This document shows positions 48,268-62,606 of a DNA stretch of 64,000 bases, piece after piece (the first letter of the stretch is position 1; each line of letters begins with the position of its first letter). Under the pieces are notes generated by a model that saw only the letters and a list, made by a program, of their open reading frames with translations, was not told where the DNA came from and searched no databases. The translations under genes were made by a program, and so were the position numbers. Where the stretch lies: contig OU342809.1 in NCBI GenBank assembly GCA_910591455.2, positions 20,986,349-21,050,348 on the forward strand. Direction: 5' to 3'. This DNA comes from Pholis gunnellus (lineage: Eukaryota > Chordata > Actinopteri > Perciformes > Pholidae).

Positions 48268-49949
48268 TAATACTGTCTGTTGTCCAGTTTTGCCTGTATG
48301 GAATCAAAAAGCAGCTTCCACCCCAGAAAGTCCGACCTGTCCCGGTTGAGATGTCGGATTTCGATCTGGGTGCAGTGATGTGGTGGCAAAAAAGCAGGTT
48401 GACTGTGACATCCAGCTTGCAATTTTAAAGCAAACCACCAATATAAACACAAATCTGTTATAGCTTTAAAATACACAAATGCAAGATGAGGAAGAAATCC
48501 TGACTAGGTTCTGTGTATGTGTCCTGTGCTGAATGACCAATGAGAATGTTCTCACTTTGCAAAGGTATCCTCCTTCTGAAAGCCTACAACTCAAAATGGA
48601 GTCTTTGTGAGGTCCACACGCGCACACACACACACGCACACACACGCACACACACATCCCTAAATAAGGTCCTTGACAGCATGTTCTGAGTGTTGAACGC
48701 AGCCGCTAATGCTTTACTAATCACCTCAGTCTAGATTTCACAGCATGAGACCTCGCTTCTCAAACACATGTAGACGCACACACTCACTCTCTTTTTCTCT
48801 CTCTCTCTCTCTCACACTCACACACTCACTCACACACACACTTAATATGTGTGTCTGCAGCAAACAGGCATTCTGACTGTAACCCTTACTCTGACACAAT
48901 GCACCATCCTCTCTCTCTCTGTCTCTCCATGCTAACAGCTTTGGTCAAATTTCCTGCTCCAGCCATTACTCTTCACCCCTCTCTCACCTACTAATCTCCC
49001 CCTATTTCCCTTTTTTTCGCCTCCTTTTTGTCCATCACTGCGGCCTTCAGCTGTGGCAGCATTAAAAAGTCAGCTTCAAGCCTTAATTATAAGCCTGTGT
49101 CAAGGTGTCCCTGTGGTTATGCTGTATAGCTGCTGCGAGTGTAGGCCGTATTCTATAGCTTTACATACTGCAGGCCGCACCAGCACCACAGACATTGACA
49201 GTTATGTCACTCAATAAATGGGTTTCACATTTCCATACTTTCACGATGTGAGGTGGGAATAAAGAGGCTTGTAACCAGCTTTGCAAGCTAGGTTGCCTAA
49301 AGTTGAGGAGAAATGGCTAGTCTTCAAACCTGCTTCATGTTGTGTTCACTATCAAGGTATGAATCAACTTTTTGACTCCCCCACACACGCCACATTCACA
49401 CTGCGTATTACTAACCCTGCCCATTCTCTCCTCCGCTCTCCCCCCCACCTGCCTATTGGATGGCCCGTAGGAGAGCCCACCTGTCGGCCAGGTTTGTCCC
49501 CTTTCTGTCTCCTCTTAGCTCGCACTATGAGCAAGGCAGCATTGTGCTGTCTCACTGCCTGCCCATCAGCATTTCATTCTCCTGCTTTTTAATATCTAGA
49601 TAAGTGCTCAGTATGTATTCACTTTGATTCTTTCGTATTGAACACAAGATACTGCCAAATCCCATATTGTTAGCAACCGTGTGCGGAAGCCACACTGCAT
49701 GATGTGGAGAAACTTGGAAGCAGCTTAACTCGGGCTCAAAGTTGCTCGAAGCAGAAATCTATTTGCATAATAAAAACTGTATAAACTGTTTCCCACTGAA
49801 TCCCATGGGGATGATTTTGAGTTTGACACTTTGTAGCCAAATTTTTGCACAATTACCCCTCACTTCACCTCAACTCCTCATTCACCCCAATCCCTGCTGC
49901 TAGCTGCATGCTTCATTGTCCTCCCCACCTCATACACACCACACAAACA

Positions 49950-49984
<35 letters not shown>

Positions 49985-51806
49985 TGCCTTGAAGGTATCG
50001 AGTGGCCACTCACCTGGATCTAAGTGCTCCCCGTGGAGTGTGGTGGCTAATGATGTGTCCTCAGCATGAGCTTTACTTACCTATTTACATCAGTGCACTC
50101 TAATAGTGTTACCTCGCCTTCCCTATATTCACATTCTTCACAGATTTGATGATCAGTTGTTGGGGGCGGGGGGGGCATAACTTTTACACTGTGTTCTTGT
50201 TGGCCAGATACATGTGAGTGTGCAGGGTCGACATCAGTTCACTCTAAATATATCCTTGTCAAAGAGCATGAATGAATGAAGTCGGGCTTATTTTCACTTG
50301 AATTGGCAGCACCCTCACGTTTCAATCTCACCTTTGCAGGACGGAAAAAAACCGTGTGGAGCAAAAGCGTTGGATGAATTCAGCTCACTTTAATATTGCT
50401 CCTCGAGGTTGCACTCATCCGCCGATTCAGAACAGTCGATCTGCATTCAGCCTGTCTGTTAGCCTGCAGTCAAATCTGTGATGCGCTTGACTAGTAATGC
50501 CGGTCTGCTGTCTAAGCAGCCGCCCCGAGGGCCTCTGTGTGTGTCTGTGCACACACACACAGAAAGATGTGTGCACCCCCCCCCCCCCCCCCCCCTTTTG
50601 CTTTTACGCGCGCACATACACACACACACACACACCTATCTGTATCTATGTGTATGTGGGAGTGAGCGGGGCCTGGTGTGGTTACTTTGTGTCACTGAAG
50701 ACTTAATGAGGCGAATAAGAAGCTTTTAGAGTCAATGGAGGTGGATAATGTGGTTGAGGGTTCACTCGTGTGTATGTGTGTGTGTGTGTGTGTGTGAGTC
50801 CATGCCACCGGCTAGCAGCGTTGTTGTTCTCTTCTGCCCGGCTGCACCAGAACTAATAAGCTCCAGACTACTCCAGCGTCTGCGTGGTTGTTGTGTTCTG
50901 TTATGCTCTGGACTGAAGGAAGCGCGTCGCTTATTTTTTTCCCGCGGCTTACCGGTCGTACTGGAAACCGACGAGTGAACCGTAGAATTTCTGTTCTCCC
51001 TTGTACCCCAAAAAATGTGGAAATAAGTGGACAGCTTGTCAAAAAACAACCCCTCTATGAAGTATTGGGCGGAACACGGCTAACCCTGTCCCAGGCACAC
51101 GTGTCCTTTCTGGGGGAGTTTTTATCACCACAGGTGATGACATGTCCTCTCAGAGGAATGTGCTGAACTCTCAACACATTGATCAGTCGGTGTTCCGAAA
51201 GAAAAGTCTGAAGTGTTAAAAGCTGTTTACACACCCTTCACTCACCCAAGCGCCCAATACTACTGCTGCCAGTATCTTTAATGTCACTACAACTGGTACT
51301 TCTGCTGACTATAGAATAGAATGTGGGTTGAACCTTTGATGTATTTATACGTTAAATTCAGCTTTATTGGCATGAGTAATTGTCTTTTCTAATTCAAAGA
51401 AATATTAATGTGAGTTACAAAATCAAATTAAATCAAAAAGTAGAAAAACAAAAAATATGTATTATTTATTTGAATGGCCAATTGCTGAATAAAATCCAGT
51501 CACTAAAAAGCAATTCATTATCACCTTGACTTGTTTCTTTATCGCCGAGTCTGAACCTAAATATTATTACTGAATGGAAACATTCTCATTTAATGGAGTA
51601 TTTCGTTGGCATTGCAACTCTCTCTCCTGAGTCACGTGTTGTTCATGTTGTTCTCAGTTCAGTGTAATGTTTAGATAATGGGAGTGAGGAAAACGGATTT
51701 TTTAAAAACCAACAGATTTCTGAACAGTTTGACTGTGCAGAGTACCGAGCAGGATGTTGGTCTGCACTGTGACGGTATGAGCATAGGGACAGATGACAGC
51801 ACACCC

Positions 51807-51808
<2 letters not shown>

Positions 51809-51841
<33 letters not shown>
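51809..51841. repeat. Poly(C) tract, 33 bp
   Basis: Uninterrupted C run followed by CCTT/CCTC-rich DNA to about 51920. A G-quadruplex candidate on the minus strand. Confidence 0.85.
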
Positions 51842-51844
<3 letters not shown>

Positions 51845-53406
51845 TGTCTTCCATCCCTCCCTCCATCCATCCTTCTCTACATCCCTTCCTCCCTTCCTCC
51901 CTCCCTCCCTCCCTCCCTCGCCACCTGGAGCCAGCGAGCCGTGACACCAGAGGGAGGGTGGGAGCGATGATGAAGGGACCAGGGACTGGAAAGAGGGGGA
52001 GAGAGAGAGGACCACAGAGGGCTAGATGAGGGAGAGAAGAAGGAAGGGAAGGATGAAAGATGAGATGGGGCATTTGTAGGCAGATGTAAATAAAAGAAGG
52101 TACCGGAATCTGTGTCTGTCATTTTAATAATAGCTTTACTTTAATGGTATAAAAGTTATACATCAGATAAAAGTCTAAAGAATAAAGTAGTTCATTTAGA
52201 AATGCAGGCAAAAAGTGACTATAAAACAGGTTTTAAATAAAAGAGTATCTTCAAATATTTCACCTTAATTCATATGGGGAGTTTCTTTTTCCAGCCTCGC
52301 ATTTACATATTTACACACAATCTCAACTGGAGCCTCTCCAGTACAACCGCAGTCTTCTGCCCACAGGCCTGGTGGTGTTTTATGTACTCACCACGTATAG
52401 TTTTCACAGTTTCACTCCTTCTCTGTCATCCTGTTTGTTTCTCTAACCTCCTCTGACGCTGTTAAACGAAAGCGCTGGCTGTCTTTTAGTCCCCGTAACC
52501 TGCCATTGTCTGCTCTGTCGACTGTGCATGAACACGCACACCGTTAGCACACAGTTCTGTTAGTGTATTTCCGTTTGTGTGTTTTGAAGGCTCGGAGCAT
52601 GGTGGTCCCCCGGAGAGCTCATTTTGTCGTCTTCTCGCTTGATTTACCTTCCTCTTCTTCTGCTGTTTATTACCAGTCATTACAAGCTGTTTGGAAACCT
52701 AATAGGACACACTGACAAATAGACTGGGAGAGACCCAACCAGGATACCAGGCATCAGAACACAAAGTAACTGTGTGTGTGTGTGTGTGTGTGTGTGTCAG
52801 AGAGGGAGAGAGTGCGTGTTTGCCTGAGAGAATATTTGTATATGCAACATCAGCTATCTTAACTCATGTAGAGAAGTTGTCTCCTTTGTGTGAGTGATGT
52901 CTTTATTAGCCCTCTCTGTGTATGTATGTGTGTATTTGAGAGGATGGAGTGCTGGGTACCATACTGTACCTGAAACCCTCCTTTGAAATCCCCTCCCCTC
53001 TCTCTCTCTCTTTCTTTCTCTCTCTCTCTCGCTTCCTCTTTCTGTCTCAACCCGTCCAGGTGTGGCTGCACCAGCTGCTAAAGAGAACAGGACAATTACA
53101 CACACACACTAACATACATACAGGCTTCCTCTCTATCTCTGCTGGCTAATTGTCACAAGACAAACAAGGCGCTTTGCCTTTATGCGCTTCATAAACAGGG
53201 GCCAAGCAACAATTAACTCCCTGCTTAATTCACTAACTATTCTGAATTCATTTTCTCTTGTGACAGGCACATCTGTCACAGCTGGTAGCGAGTGTGTGTG
53301 TGTGTGTGTGTGCCTGTATAGTAACGTAATCAGGCTGTGGCTTTAAACAGGATACGTTACAACTGTATGTGTGTATGATAAAGTGCCGCAGGTGCCTTGG
53401 TGGCAT

Positions 53407-53439
<33 letters not shown>

Positions 53440-56400
53440 ACCAAAAGAGACAATGTTTCACGGTATGTGAACAAAGACAGTGTCGTGCATGTTTGATTTC
53501 TCTGTGTGTGTGTGTGTGTGTCCTTAGTTCCGTGTTTTGGGAGGCAGCAGCATCATTATGATGTAACGCAGCAGGGTGGGTTCACCTGTACTTCATTTAA
53601 AAGAGAGCGTGAAATGAGGACAGGGGAAGCCAGACGGGGCAGCTTGGGCAAAGGTCATTGTTCATTGAAACGAGTCGGCCGTATCAAAAACACAAAGTGA
53701 GACGGAAACTACAGATTGTCAGACCTCCGTCAGAGATGAGATGCCGGCGCAGATCCTGTAGACACAGTATGATACAGGAATACCGAAATAAAAGAGAATG
53801 TGATCACCGCTTGACTGCAGCGAGTCTTCACATGGATTTTTTTTTACTTTTATACTTACTTTTTTACAACATTTAGTTCAAACCCCTATATGTAAATACA
53901 CAAACATGAACATTAGGTACCACATATAAAACAGTGTTGAGTCTATTAAAATGCATACAGTTTAAAAAAAGTAACAATATATTGAGGAATATCAGAAACT
54001 GAAGAAAGCAGGTTTGTGAGTGTGAGATAATGGAATAGAGGGGAAATAATTGAAGTGAAGAAGGGACAGACAGGCAAACAAGAGTACACGCTACATCAAG
54101 AGACATCAAGTAAACAAGATGTTCACAGAAATGGTGGCGATTACAGATCAACTGACTAGATTGCTACTGATGGCAAACCGTGAGAGAGGAACTAGGATGC
54201 ATGCGGAGAACGAATCTGCAGAGGACACGGAGGGAAGAGGCGAGCGAGAAAGACAACTGAATGCAGATCAATGAGGTGAAATGAAGAGAGAGAGTGGGTG
54301 TGGATCAAGAATAAAGCGAGAGGCGGAAGGAGAGAGGAGAAACGGAGAGAGAGAGAGAGAGAAACGGGATGAGAGCAATTTCTGGCAGATTTTGGCTGGC
54401 GCTCAGTCCTCTTGCCGAGCAGCTGGACTTCATTAGTGGCTGGTGTTAATTACTGGGACTGTACACACGCGCATGCAGATACGTGTGCGCACACAGGCAC
54501 ACGAACACACACCGATAGAGACACACACACATACGCGCGCACTCACACAGCCTGTGATTCAGGGTCACCTTGCTAGCCTTGTTTGAACCAGCAGAGAGAG
54601 GGGGGGGGGGGGGGGGGGAGATGGTGCCAGACAGACCGAAAAACCGAAATGGAGAGCGCTCACACACAAGTGGCGGTCCACTGTGGGAATTTTATAAGGT
54701 ATCAATGGCATTTTGAGCAGCTGGTTAGGTGGACGGTATTGGAAAAAACCTCCGATCGGCGAATGTGCGATTCCATCCGCCGATCCAATGTCACGTCGTC
54801 ATGTGACTTGTCAGCTCATTGACGCTACACAGATCGGGGCGTAGGAATTGTGTCGTTTTTAGAGAGCTAATCCTTCTTTTAACTTTATATTTCTTGACAT
54901 ATTTTGACATTATGACAGCTGACTCCCTGCTGTCCACGCAGACCAAACACACCAACAAAGCAGTGTAGTAGGGGACTCCCAACAACAACAGAGATAACTC
55001 AAATCTGTAACAACTAGTGTTTGCTGTGTAGTAATGCAACAGCAACTCGTATTGCGGTGTATAGCATATACATAGGAACAGTGTAACTGTCTAAATGTTC
55101 AGTGCGATGCAACATTTGCAGCCCACATTGATGTGATTATCATTTCCTGGATCCTTGCGTCGCCGTGATCTGGCTTTGAATACGCACATCATGTGCTCGG
55201 CATACACACTGTATATTTGGGATTGTTGCCAGTGGTGGTTCATTACTGATCAAGTGTTTTTTGTTTTTTTTTGTCAGTCAAGGTTTTACAAGCTGCCGGG
55301 GTGAGAGAGGGGGAGAAAACAAGACTTAGAAGATAAGAAGGAAATCTAAAAAAATTGGCCCAAAAAATAAAGAAAAAAGCTTCAGTTTGATAGTCTTGGT
55401 AAATCCAAAAGAACATGATTCATCATGTTGAGTAGCACTAAGCTCCACCACTAGCTGTTGATTCACAAGCGGACTAAAATCACGTTTCAGTCGGACCGGT
55501 AGCGCACAGTACCCGGAGAGGAAGCCAAGATGGTTTAAAGACGAGCGACAGCACAGCACGAGATAGGATGCAAAGCCATGCTGGGAGAGGTTGAAGGGTT
55601 TTCTTTGGCTCTTAATTACACGGCAGAAGACAGGAAAAGGCAGGAGTGCGAGCGAGGCGGAGAGAGAGGTTGAAACAACGGTATACACTGTCGCTCTTAT
55701 CTTTCGTCTCTAAACAGATGTCGACCAGGCTGTTCTCTTTATTGCAGTACAAAGGCCTTCTGACAAAAACACACACACACACACACACACACGCGCATGT
55801 GCCATGCACACACATCCTCCTGGACAAATCAATGTATTCTGGTTTCAGTAATTTCCCAAGGTGCTTTGCTCTGCACCCCCCCTTGGGTGAGCAAGGTGAC
55901 AAAAGCCAGCGAGGGAGGAGAGAATCTCTTACTTTCTGCTCTCCTTTTTTTAATCTATTTTCTCTTGTTTGCTTTCTTTCTTGCCTTTATTGCTTTCAGC
56001 TGACTTGTTCCCCAAACTGCATGTACATTTAGACAATATGCAATGTTTCACCACACTGATGGATTTACATACGTATACTGCAGGAGACTCTGTGAGCTAT
56101 TTGCTTTTATCTTATTAGGTGTAAGAGTGATCCATCCGTTCTTCTTTTAATCAACATTGTAACAGTATAATCAGCTGAAACTGTACAACTCATCCAGACC
56201 GCTCTATTACAATTCTTATTGACAAATCCATCGGCTGTGTCAGGTCGAACTCATGGCAGATATTCTTTCATCAGAATTCTTTCTCTTCATTATTTTGCGT
56301 AACACTGTCGAGCCGCGAATCAAGCTGCAATGGCCATTGCGCAGCGTCAGCGTAACGTTACATCTGTTTTTAACCTGCAGAGACATTTTTCTTTCTCTCG

Positions 56401-57374
56401 ACCCGGTGTGTTTGTTATTACGTCCCACTCGAGGAGACGTGTCATTGTGAAATCTGACTATCTGGCGGCAACAGGTCCCACTCTTTACCCTCATCCACAT
56501 TTTCAAAATCCTCTAAATATTCAGCCACGACTTTGAAAATCTTTTAGCTTCTCTGTGAACGAGACGTACACGATAATCTTGACACCACTTTGATGATTTT
56601 TAGAATCAGAGAGGTAGACTAAACAGTCCACGCTATTGTCGCATGAGCTCGAGTATACACAACCAGGCTGTAAAAGGCGGACAGGTCGCGGTGCTGACGT
56701 ATTTTATATTGGAAAACAAAGCCTTATGATCTCTTCATCTTAACCACAGACCATATTTCGGGCCTCTTTACCAAAAAACCCGTTCAAAAAGCTTCTCGAC
56801 TTTGGGACGTGGGAACCGGAAGTGCAAAAATACCGACTCATTTCCTGGCTGTAGGACTTATTCCTGTAGCAGGTATTTTATAACAACGATCAGTGGCAAA
56901 AACAAGCACTTTTAGTAATTCACGGTGCCAAATTTCCCCCGATATGATTACATTGCCGCCAGTGAGCAGCTGCTGTATGTAGCGCTCTCGCTCAATACTC
57001 AATTTCAGAAATTGTTGTCACTATTAGTCAGTTCGACAAAATACTGAAGTTACCCTCTTTCTTTTTTTTCAACTGCGGATCTGGAACCATTGGACCTTTT
57101 TTAGAATCACCAAAATGAGGCATTGTACATAATGCAATAATGAATCTCCAAAGGTGCGTACTCTGAACGCCAGTAGTCGTTGCGATAGAACCAACAATAC
57201 GGGCTTCAATCACTGACAGCCTGTGCCCACACAATGTCCTACGCAGTGTAACGGCTCACCTGCAGCGCTCCGTCACGTGGTGATGTGTTCTGTTTAAAGG
57301 CTTTGTAATCTGGTGCTATACTGCAGGTTTGTAGATTGGACACAGAGTGGGGCCGCAAACACAACGTGGGTCCC

Positions 57375-57480
57375 CCTCCACCCACAGCATAATGATAATT
57401 ACAATCATTATGCTAATATTGTATTGTCGTGCGATTTGGTTTAGGTGGAATAAGTAATTTTCCAAACTTTGTCCGCCTTT
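57375..57480. promoter_or_regulatory. Palindromic AT-rich element, possible homeodomain-bound enhancer core
   Basis: A perfect 11-bp inverted repeat, AGCATAATGAT (57386-57396) and ATCATTATGCT (57404-57414), surrounds AATTACA. It holds several ATTA/TAAT cores and is followed by GCTAATATTG. The arrangement suits paired homeodomain or POU-type binding. The palindrome is directly visible; an enhancer role is inference. Confidence 0.35.
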
Positions 57481-57778
57481 TTTTCTCTTGGTTACTTCAC
57501 TCCGTTCTCCTTCTGTGTCCTCCTCTACCTGCTTTCTCCTTCACCTCCACCTCCTCGTCTCATGTTGTCTGTCCCTCCTCAGCCCTGCATCTCTCCTGGA
57601 TGAGAGACACTCATTTGTGACGGAGCCAACCTGCTAATGGTGGATGGCAAGAAACAAAACTGGCCGTGCCAAATACATAGACACACACAAACAAACACAC
57701 ACACACACACACACAGTATTATTACGTACTAACATGGACATCCGTCTGGAAATACTCATACTGAGACATCCTCTGCAG

Positions 57779-57815
<37 letters not shown>

Positions 57816-59879
57816 TTCCCAGGTACAGGCACACACACGGACACACATCAGTGCATAGATACACAACACATTCACACTAATGTATTCACATAACACTCTG
57901 TGTGCTCCCCGCTGCATTGCTCCTGGTGCTGGGCTCCCTCTCTGCTCTGCGCCGCGCCTCCTTCGCCTCCTCCACTTCATCCTCCTCCCCCACCTCCTCC
58001 TCCTCCTCCTTCTCCCAGTACATCTGGCACGCTCAGCTGCCGAGGAGCGCCATAATTATCCCACCGGAGACGCACACACTCGCACAGGCATACACACGCT
58101 CTGCGACGAAAGCTCACACACACTTGTCTTCGGCGATCCGCGCCGCTCCCTGCTGCTCTTCGTCACTACCGGGGCTTCATTAGAGTGTGTGGAGAGTGTG
58201 TGCAGAGTGTGAGTCTGTGTCTGTGTGTGTGTGTTGATGCATGGTGCCTTTGGATGCTATCCAGATGTTTTTTCTTTATAGTTGAGGAGTCGGGCGTGTC
58301 CTAGATGCAACTGCCCTGCGCATGTATGCTTAGTGTTTTGAGTTTGAATCCTGTCTCACACATAATCTCGTTACTTTCGGCCTTTCTCCTGCAGTTCACA
58401 TCAGGGTCCGGTCCATGATTTAGCCATCATGCAGCAGACAGCAAGTGGGCAGCACAGAGCATCACTTTGCGTCAGTGTGGGATGGAACTAGCACCTTGTT
58501 GTGTCGGGCAAAGGGAACATTGATGCTGCGCCTTGCACCTCGCCTGTCATGTTTGTCTAATTTAAATTCAATTCATGGCAAGGACAATATTCCCAAAGCG
58601 TCAAGTAGTAATGACATTATAAAGAAAAAGTACAATTTATGAAATCGAGAAAATAGCAGTAAACAATTCACCATTGCTATGTTTATGTGAGGGAATGCGG
58701 AAGTATCAGTTGGTGTGTGTGTGTGTGTGACTGATATAAACCATTAGATAAAAATCAAACAATAAAAACAGAAGAAGAATTGTGTTCTCGGGTTTCACTT
58801 GCTGTCCACATGTCATGACATAAGGTGGTGAATTTTGCTGCAATCATCTTACATTTGGGCATTTTGCCAAGGAAATACATTACTGTGTCTGTTGTGTTTT
58901 CAGATTCAGGCTGTATTTTCTCTGTGTCTATGCTGTGCTCACTAAACCTGCACACAGTCAAGTCTTTTCTTCATTTAGGATTTATTTACTGTGGTCAAAT
59001 AATTTGCGAGTGTGAAGCCTGTTTTTAGTTTCTTTAAATTGACTGTGTTGAAGTTGTTTCCTTCCAATATGCGAGATAGTTGTCTTTAGTTTTTTGGATG
59101 ATTTGGTTTGATTGGGTTGATTGTTGTGGTCTTTAGGTTATTCTGTCCCTACAGAGCTTCAGGAGCAGCTGACTGAGGAGACTTTTCTCTGATGGTGTGT
59201 CTGGGGGTCACTAGTGTAAAATTGTAATGCTCTTTTTTTGTATTTTCAATATGAGGGGGTTTGGCTGAGATCTGCTCAACAGGCATTGTTTGTCATCTTT
59301 CGATGGACATGCAGAACTCTGTGTGGACAGATTCTGTCGTTGTTTTAATCCCATTTGTCGAATTCATTATTTACATCACAAGCGGTCGCTCACATCAGCT
59401 GCCACTACTTCCATTTGTAACTTGATGGCCAGTTTGTGTGCTCTCTGCAAGGTGGTGATTGTACTAAGCCAGCTTCACTCTGTAACACCACTGTACAACA
59501 GCGAGTGGAGGGTTTTTGTATAGTCGCAAGAACTCACACAGAGTGACATCATCTAGTGGATCGGATGACGCCAATTTCACACTATCTAGTTACATTTTCA
59601 TTCATAACACATCAATAATTCAATAGATAAAGTGTCATCTGTAACATTGGAAAAAGATGTTGCCTGAATAGCAACCTTTTCTTAAAATACTGCTGCTCCT
59701 GTGGTGTTGGCATTTCCAATCTGATTCTTACGGTGCGCAATAAGAGCTTCAATTGACACGCGCCAAATAAGTCACTTAGCGCTTTTAGTGCATGTGGGCC
59801 TTTAGTCTGTTTGGTGTCACATTGTAATTACTCGCCTGTACACGTGGAGGAGAGGCTGAGGTCGGAGTGCTGCTGCGTG

Positions 59880-59982
<103 letters not shown>

Positions 59983-60474
59983 ACAGAGAAAGAGAATGTG
60001 AATGAGTGAGTACAGTGTGATTGGCAGTAATTATGTGTACTGTAATTGTGTGTATTTATAGTGCGATTGGCATTCAGTGTGTGAGTATGTGGGTGAGTAT
60101 TTGTGAGTGTAGTCTCATAGTGCCCGCTGTGGCTGCTCGGGGTGTTGCTGAAGGTTTGATTCCCCGTTCCACTTTGTGTCAGGCTTACCACAGAGCCAAA
60201 AGCAATTGTGAAAAGGTTCTGGAAACGCCTCCCACCACTTTATTGTCAGTCCATGCTTTTAGTGCCACAGGAAGCATGGAATATAGCACCTGCATCACTC
60301 ACATGGTTGGGTGCTAAAGACCAATCAGGTGACAAGCTTTGACTCTGTCTATAAGCCACTTGAGCCGATTGATTGCAGTCTGCCTGGGCCGGCTACCTTC
60401 AGGTTTCAACGAGTCTGACTCACCGATTGGACGCGTATCTCATGCGGCATTCTCCTCTCCATCCGCTGTCTGCG

Positions 60475-60690
60475 CTGTCTTATTTTGCTAAGGCACCATC
60501 GCTGCATCCTGGCCTAGTGCCGCCCAAGACGATTGTGATTGGCTTAAAGGAATACAAACAAGCCAGCACAGTTGTGTTGTTTCCCTTTATACCAGAATGA
60601 TAAAGTGTGGAGCCAGATCTTTGTTTAGCACTGACACAGTATTGTGCAGATTGGTCTGGGTCATGCAAGAAGAGTTTTTACCTCATCCCT
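60475..60690. mobile_element. Degenerate teleost DNA-transposon remnant
   Basis: The run GCCGCCCAAGACGATTGTGA then TTGGCTTAAAGGAATACAAA, followed by CAAGCCAGCAC, the related CCAGAATGATAAAGTGTGGA and the terminal-like GATTGGTCTGGGTCATGCAAG resemble a non-autonomous repeat I recall from many teleost introns. The class is uncertain. The copy is diverged, with no open frame and no preserved target duplication seen. Confidence 0.4.
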
Positions 60691-62568
60691 TCTTACAGAA
60701 ATGACTGTAAAGCACTTAATACACGCGTGGGTGTTTGTCATTGTAATGAAAATAACACAACAATTCTTAGAATTGATTTAGAGTTTCCTTCCTGAATTAA
60801 ATTACTGTGGAAAAGCCAAAAAATAACACAAAGAGAATTATTTGTGTCTTCAAGAAATAAGCTTCTCGCCAATCGCTAACACATCGGTTTGTTAATCGGG
60901 CAAGTGCTTGTTGGTCACAGTATCTCGCAGAACGTCACTCTATTTCCTAATTCATTTGTGAATACGAATAACATTTAGACTACACACACACACATGTTCA
61001 GCGGTGCTGGCGTTGACGCCTGTTTCTCCAACACAATAACGGGAAAGAAATATGGATCCAGTTTTGTCCCAGCAGCTCATGGTTGCGTCTACTCTATATC
61101 TATGGGGACACCAATACATTTCACGCCATTTATATTGATTATACTACATGCTAGTTAATCTGGGAATAGATCTGAGGAGAGAATATCCCCACACACATAA
61201 TGAGAAGCTATGTGACTTCCTCTGTCCTCTCCTCTTTTAATCCCTGCTGCTCTCTCCTGCACTCCATCATCCCATCCCCCTCCCCGCCCACCACCACCAG
61301 TGCCTCCCTCTCTTCATTGTCTGTCCACTTCCCCTGCGGTAACAGGTTTACCCGGGAGATTCGCTGGACTCTCACACACACACAGGCGCACAGTGCTAGG
61401 GGCCTAGGTAGAGGTGTAATTTCCCCAGTGTTCTCCCTAACCTGGAATATCTGACACTGTGACACCAGAGAGGAGAGGGAATCTCTGTGTGTGTGTGTGG
61501 ACGGGGAGATGAGAAGTTTTGCAAGACGGGGAGAGGGGGGGGCCGAGGAGAGGATTGAAAAAAAGGGTATGTTTTTTTTCTCCGTGAGCTCTAAAAGGAA
61601 GTGCTCGGTTTCCACAATGGGGCCGAACAGGACTAGCAAGGGCTTCAGGGTTAATAACAAACAATAGATTTATTACACGGTCAAACAGGACTAGCTTTAG
61701 CCTCCCTAGCATCACGATGTACCTTAATGCGAGGACGTGCTGACTGTTACGTGAAGTAACCGTTATCATTACCGAAGCAGGGAAAAAGTGCTCGGCGAAT
61801 TTGATATGAAATCAGAACGGAATTAGGTATTCAGTCAGAGAAGACTGGGACTTTTTGTAAAGTATTGTAAGTAAGTAAAAGTTTCTCGACTTTTACATCT
61901 TCAGAACTTATTGAAGAAAGTTATCCAACAGGGAAATTGAATCCCATGCGCGAGCCGTGTTTGAACCTCAAAATCGTCACCATGGAGGTCCTGTCTTTCT
62001 ATAGAAAAAGAACCTTAAAGGAGCTGTATTCAACGTTCTGAATATGAATATAGTAGGAAACAGCTTTCACCTATGTAGTAATGCCTACCTGAGCAAAGTG
62101 ACTTTGAGTGCTTTACTTTTTGTTACAGATAATTTGGCCCTCCAGAACTCTTTAAGCACATGTGAAATATCGAGCATTGAATCCATTTAAATGTTTTATT
62201 TCCACGTCTTTATTAGACACATGCCACCGTAATTGCTATCCCTTTTATCAGTCTGAGCACTGTCCGTCTCGCTGTCTGCTCATCTGTCCATTAGTCAGCG
62301 TAAAGGCTGCAGACAGCGCTGGCTTCCAGATTTAAGTTTGGACAAATAGCTGTCGGATCGATAGCTTCCCACCAGCAATATTTGGTATCAATGCATGTCC
62401 TCCTCATTACCGCAGCAGGCTGCCCTCTCCATGGACCTGAATTATTCATACACACAAACAGGCACAATTATGCAGCAACACACACACACACACACACACA
62501 CAGAATACCGCATCAGAGAAGAAGCTGGCCTTTTGCTTTCTCTCTCTGCCTCCAATCCCTCCTTCCTT

Positions 62569-62606
<38 letters not shown>

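Noticed and set aside
58320..58365. tRNA-like B-box (GAGTTTGAATCCTGTC), possible SINE
   Set aside because: No A-box at the right distance, no cloverleaf and no A-rich tail.
60145..60175. tRNA-like B-box (AAGGTTTGATTCCCCGTTC)
   Set aside because: It resembles a SINE promoter half, but the upstream part does not fit an A-box and no repeat boundary is visible.
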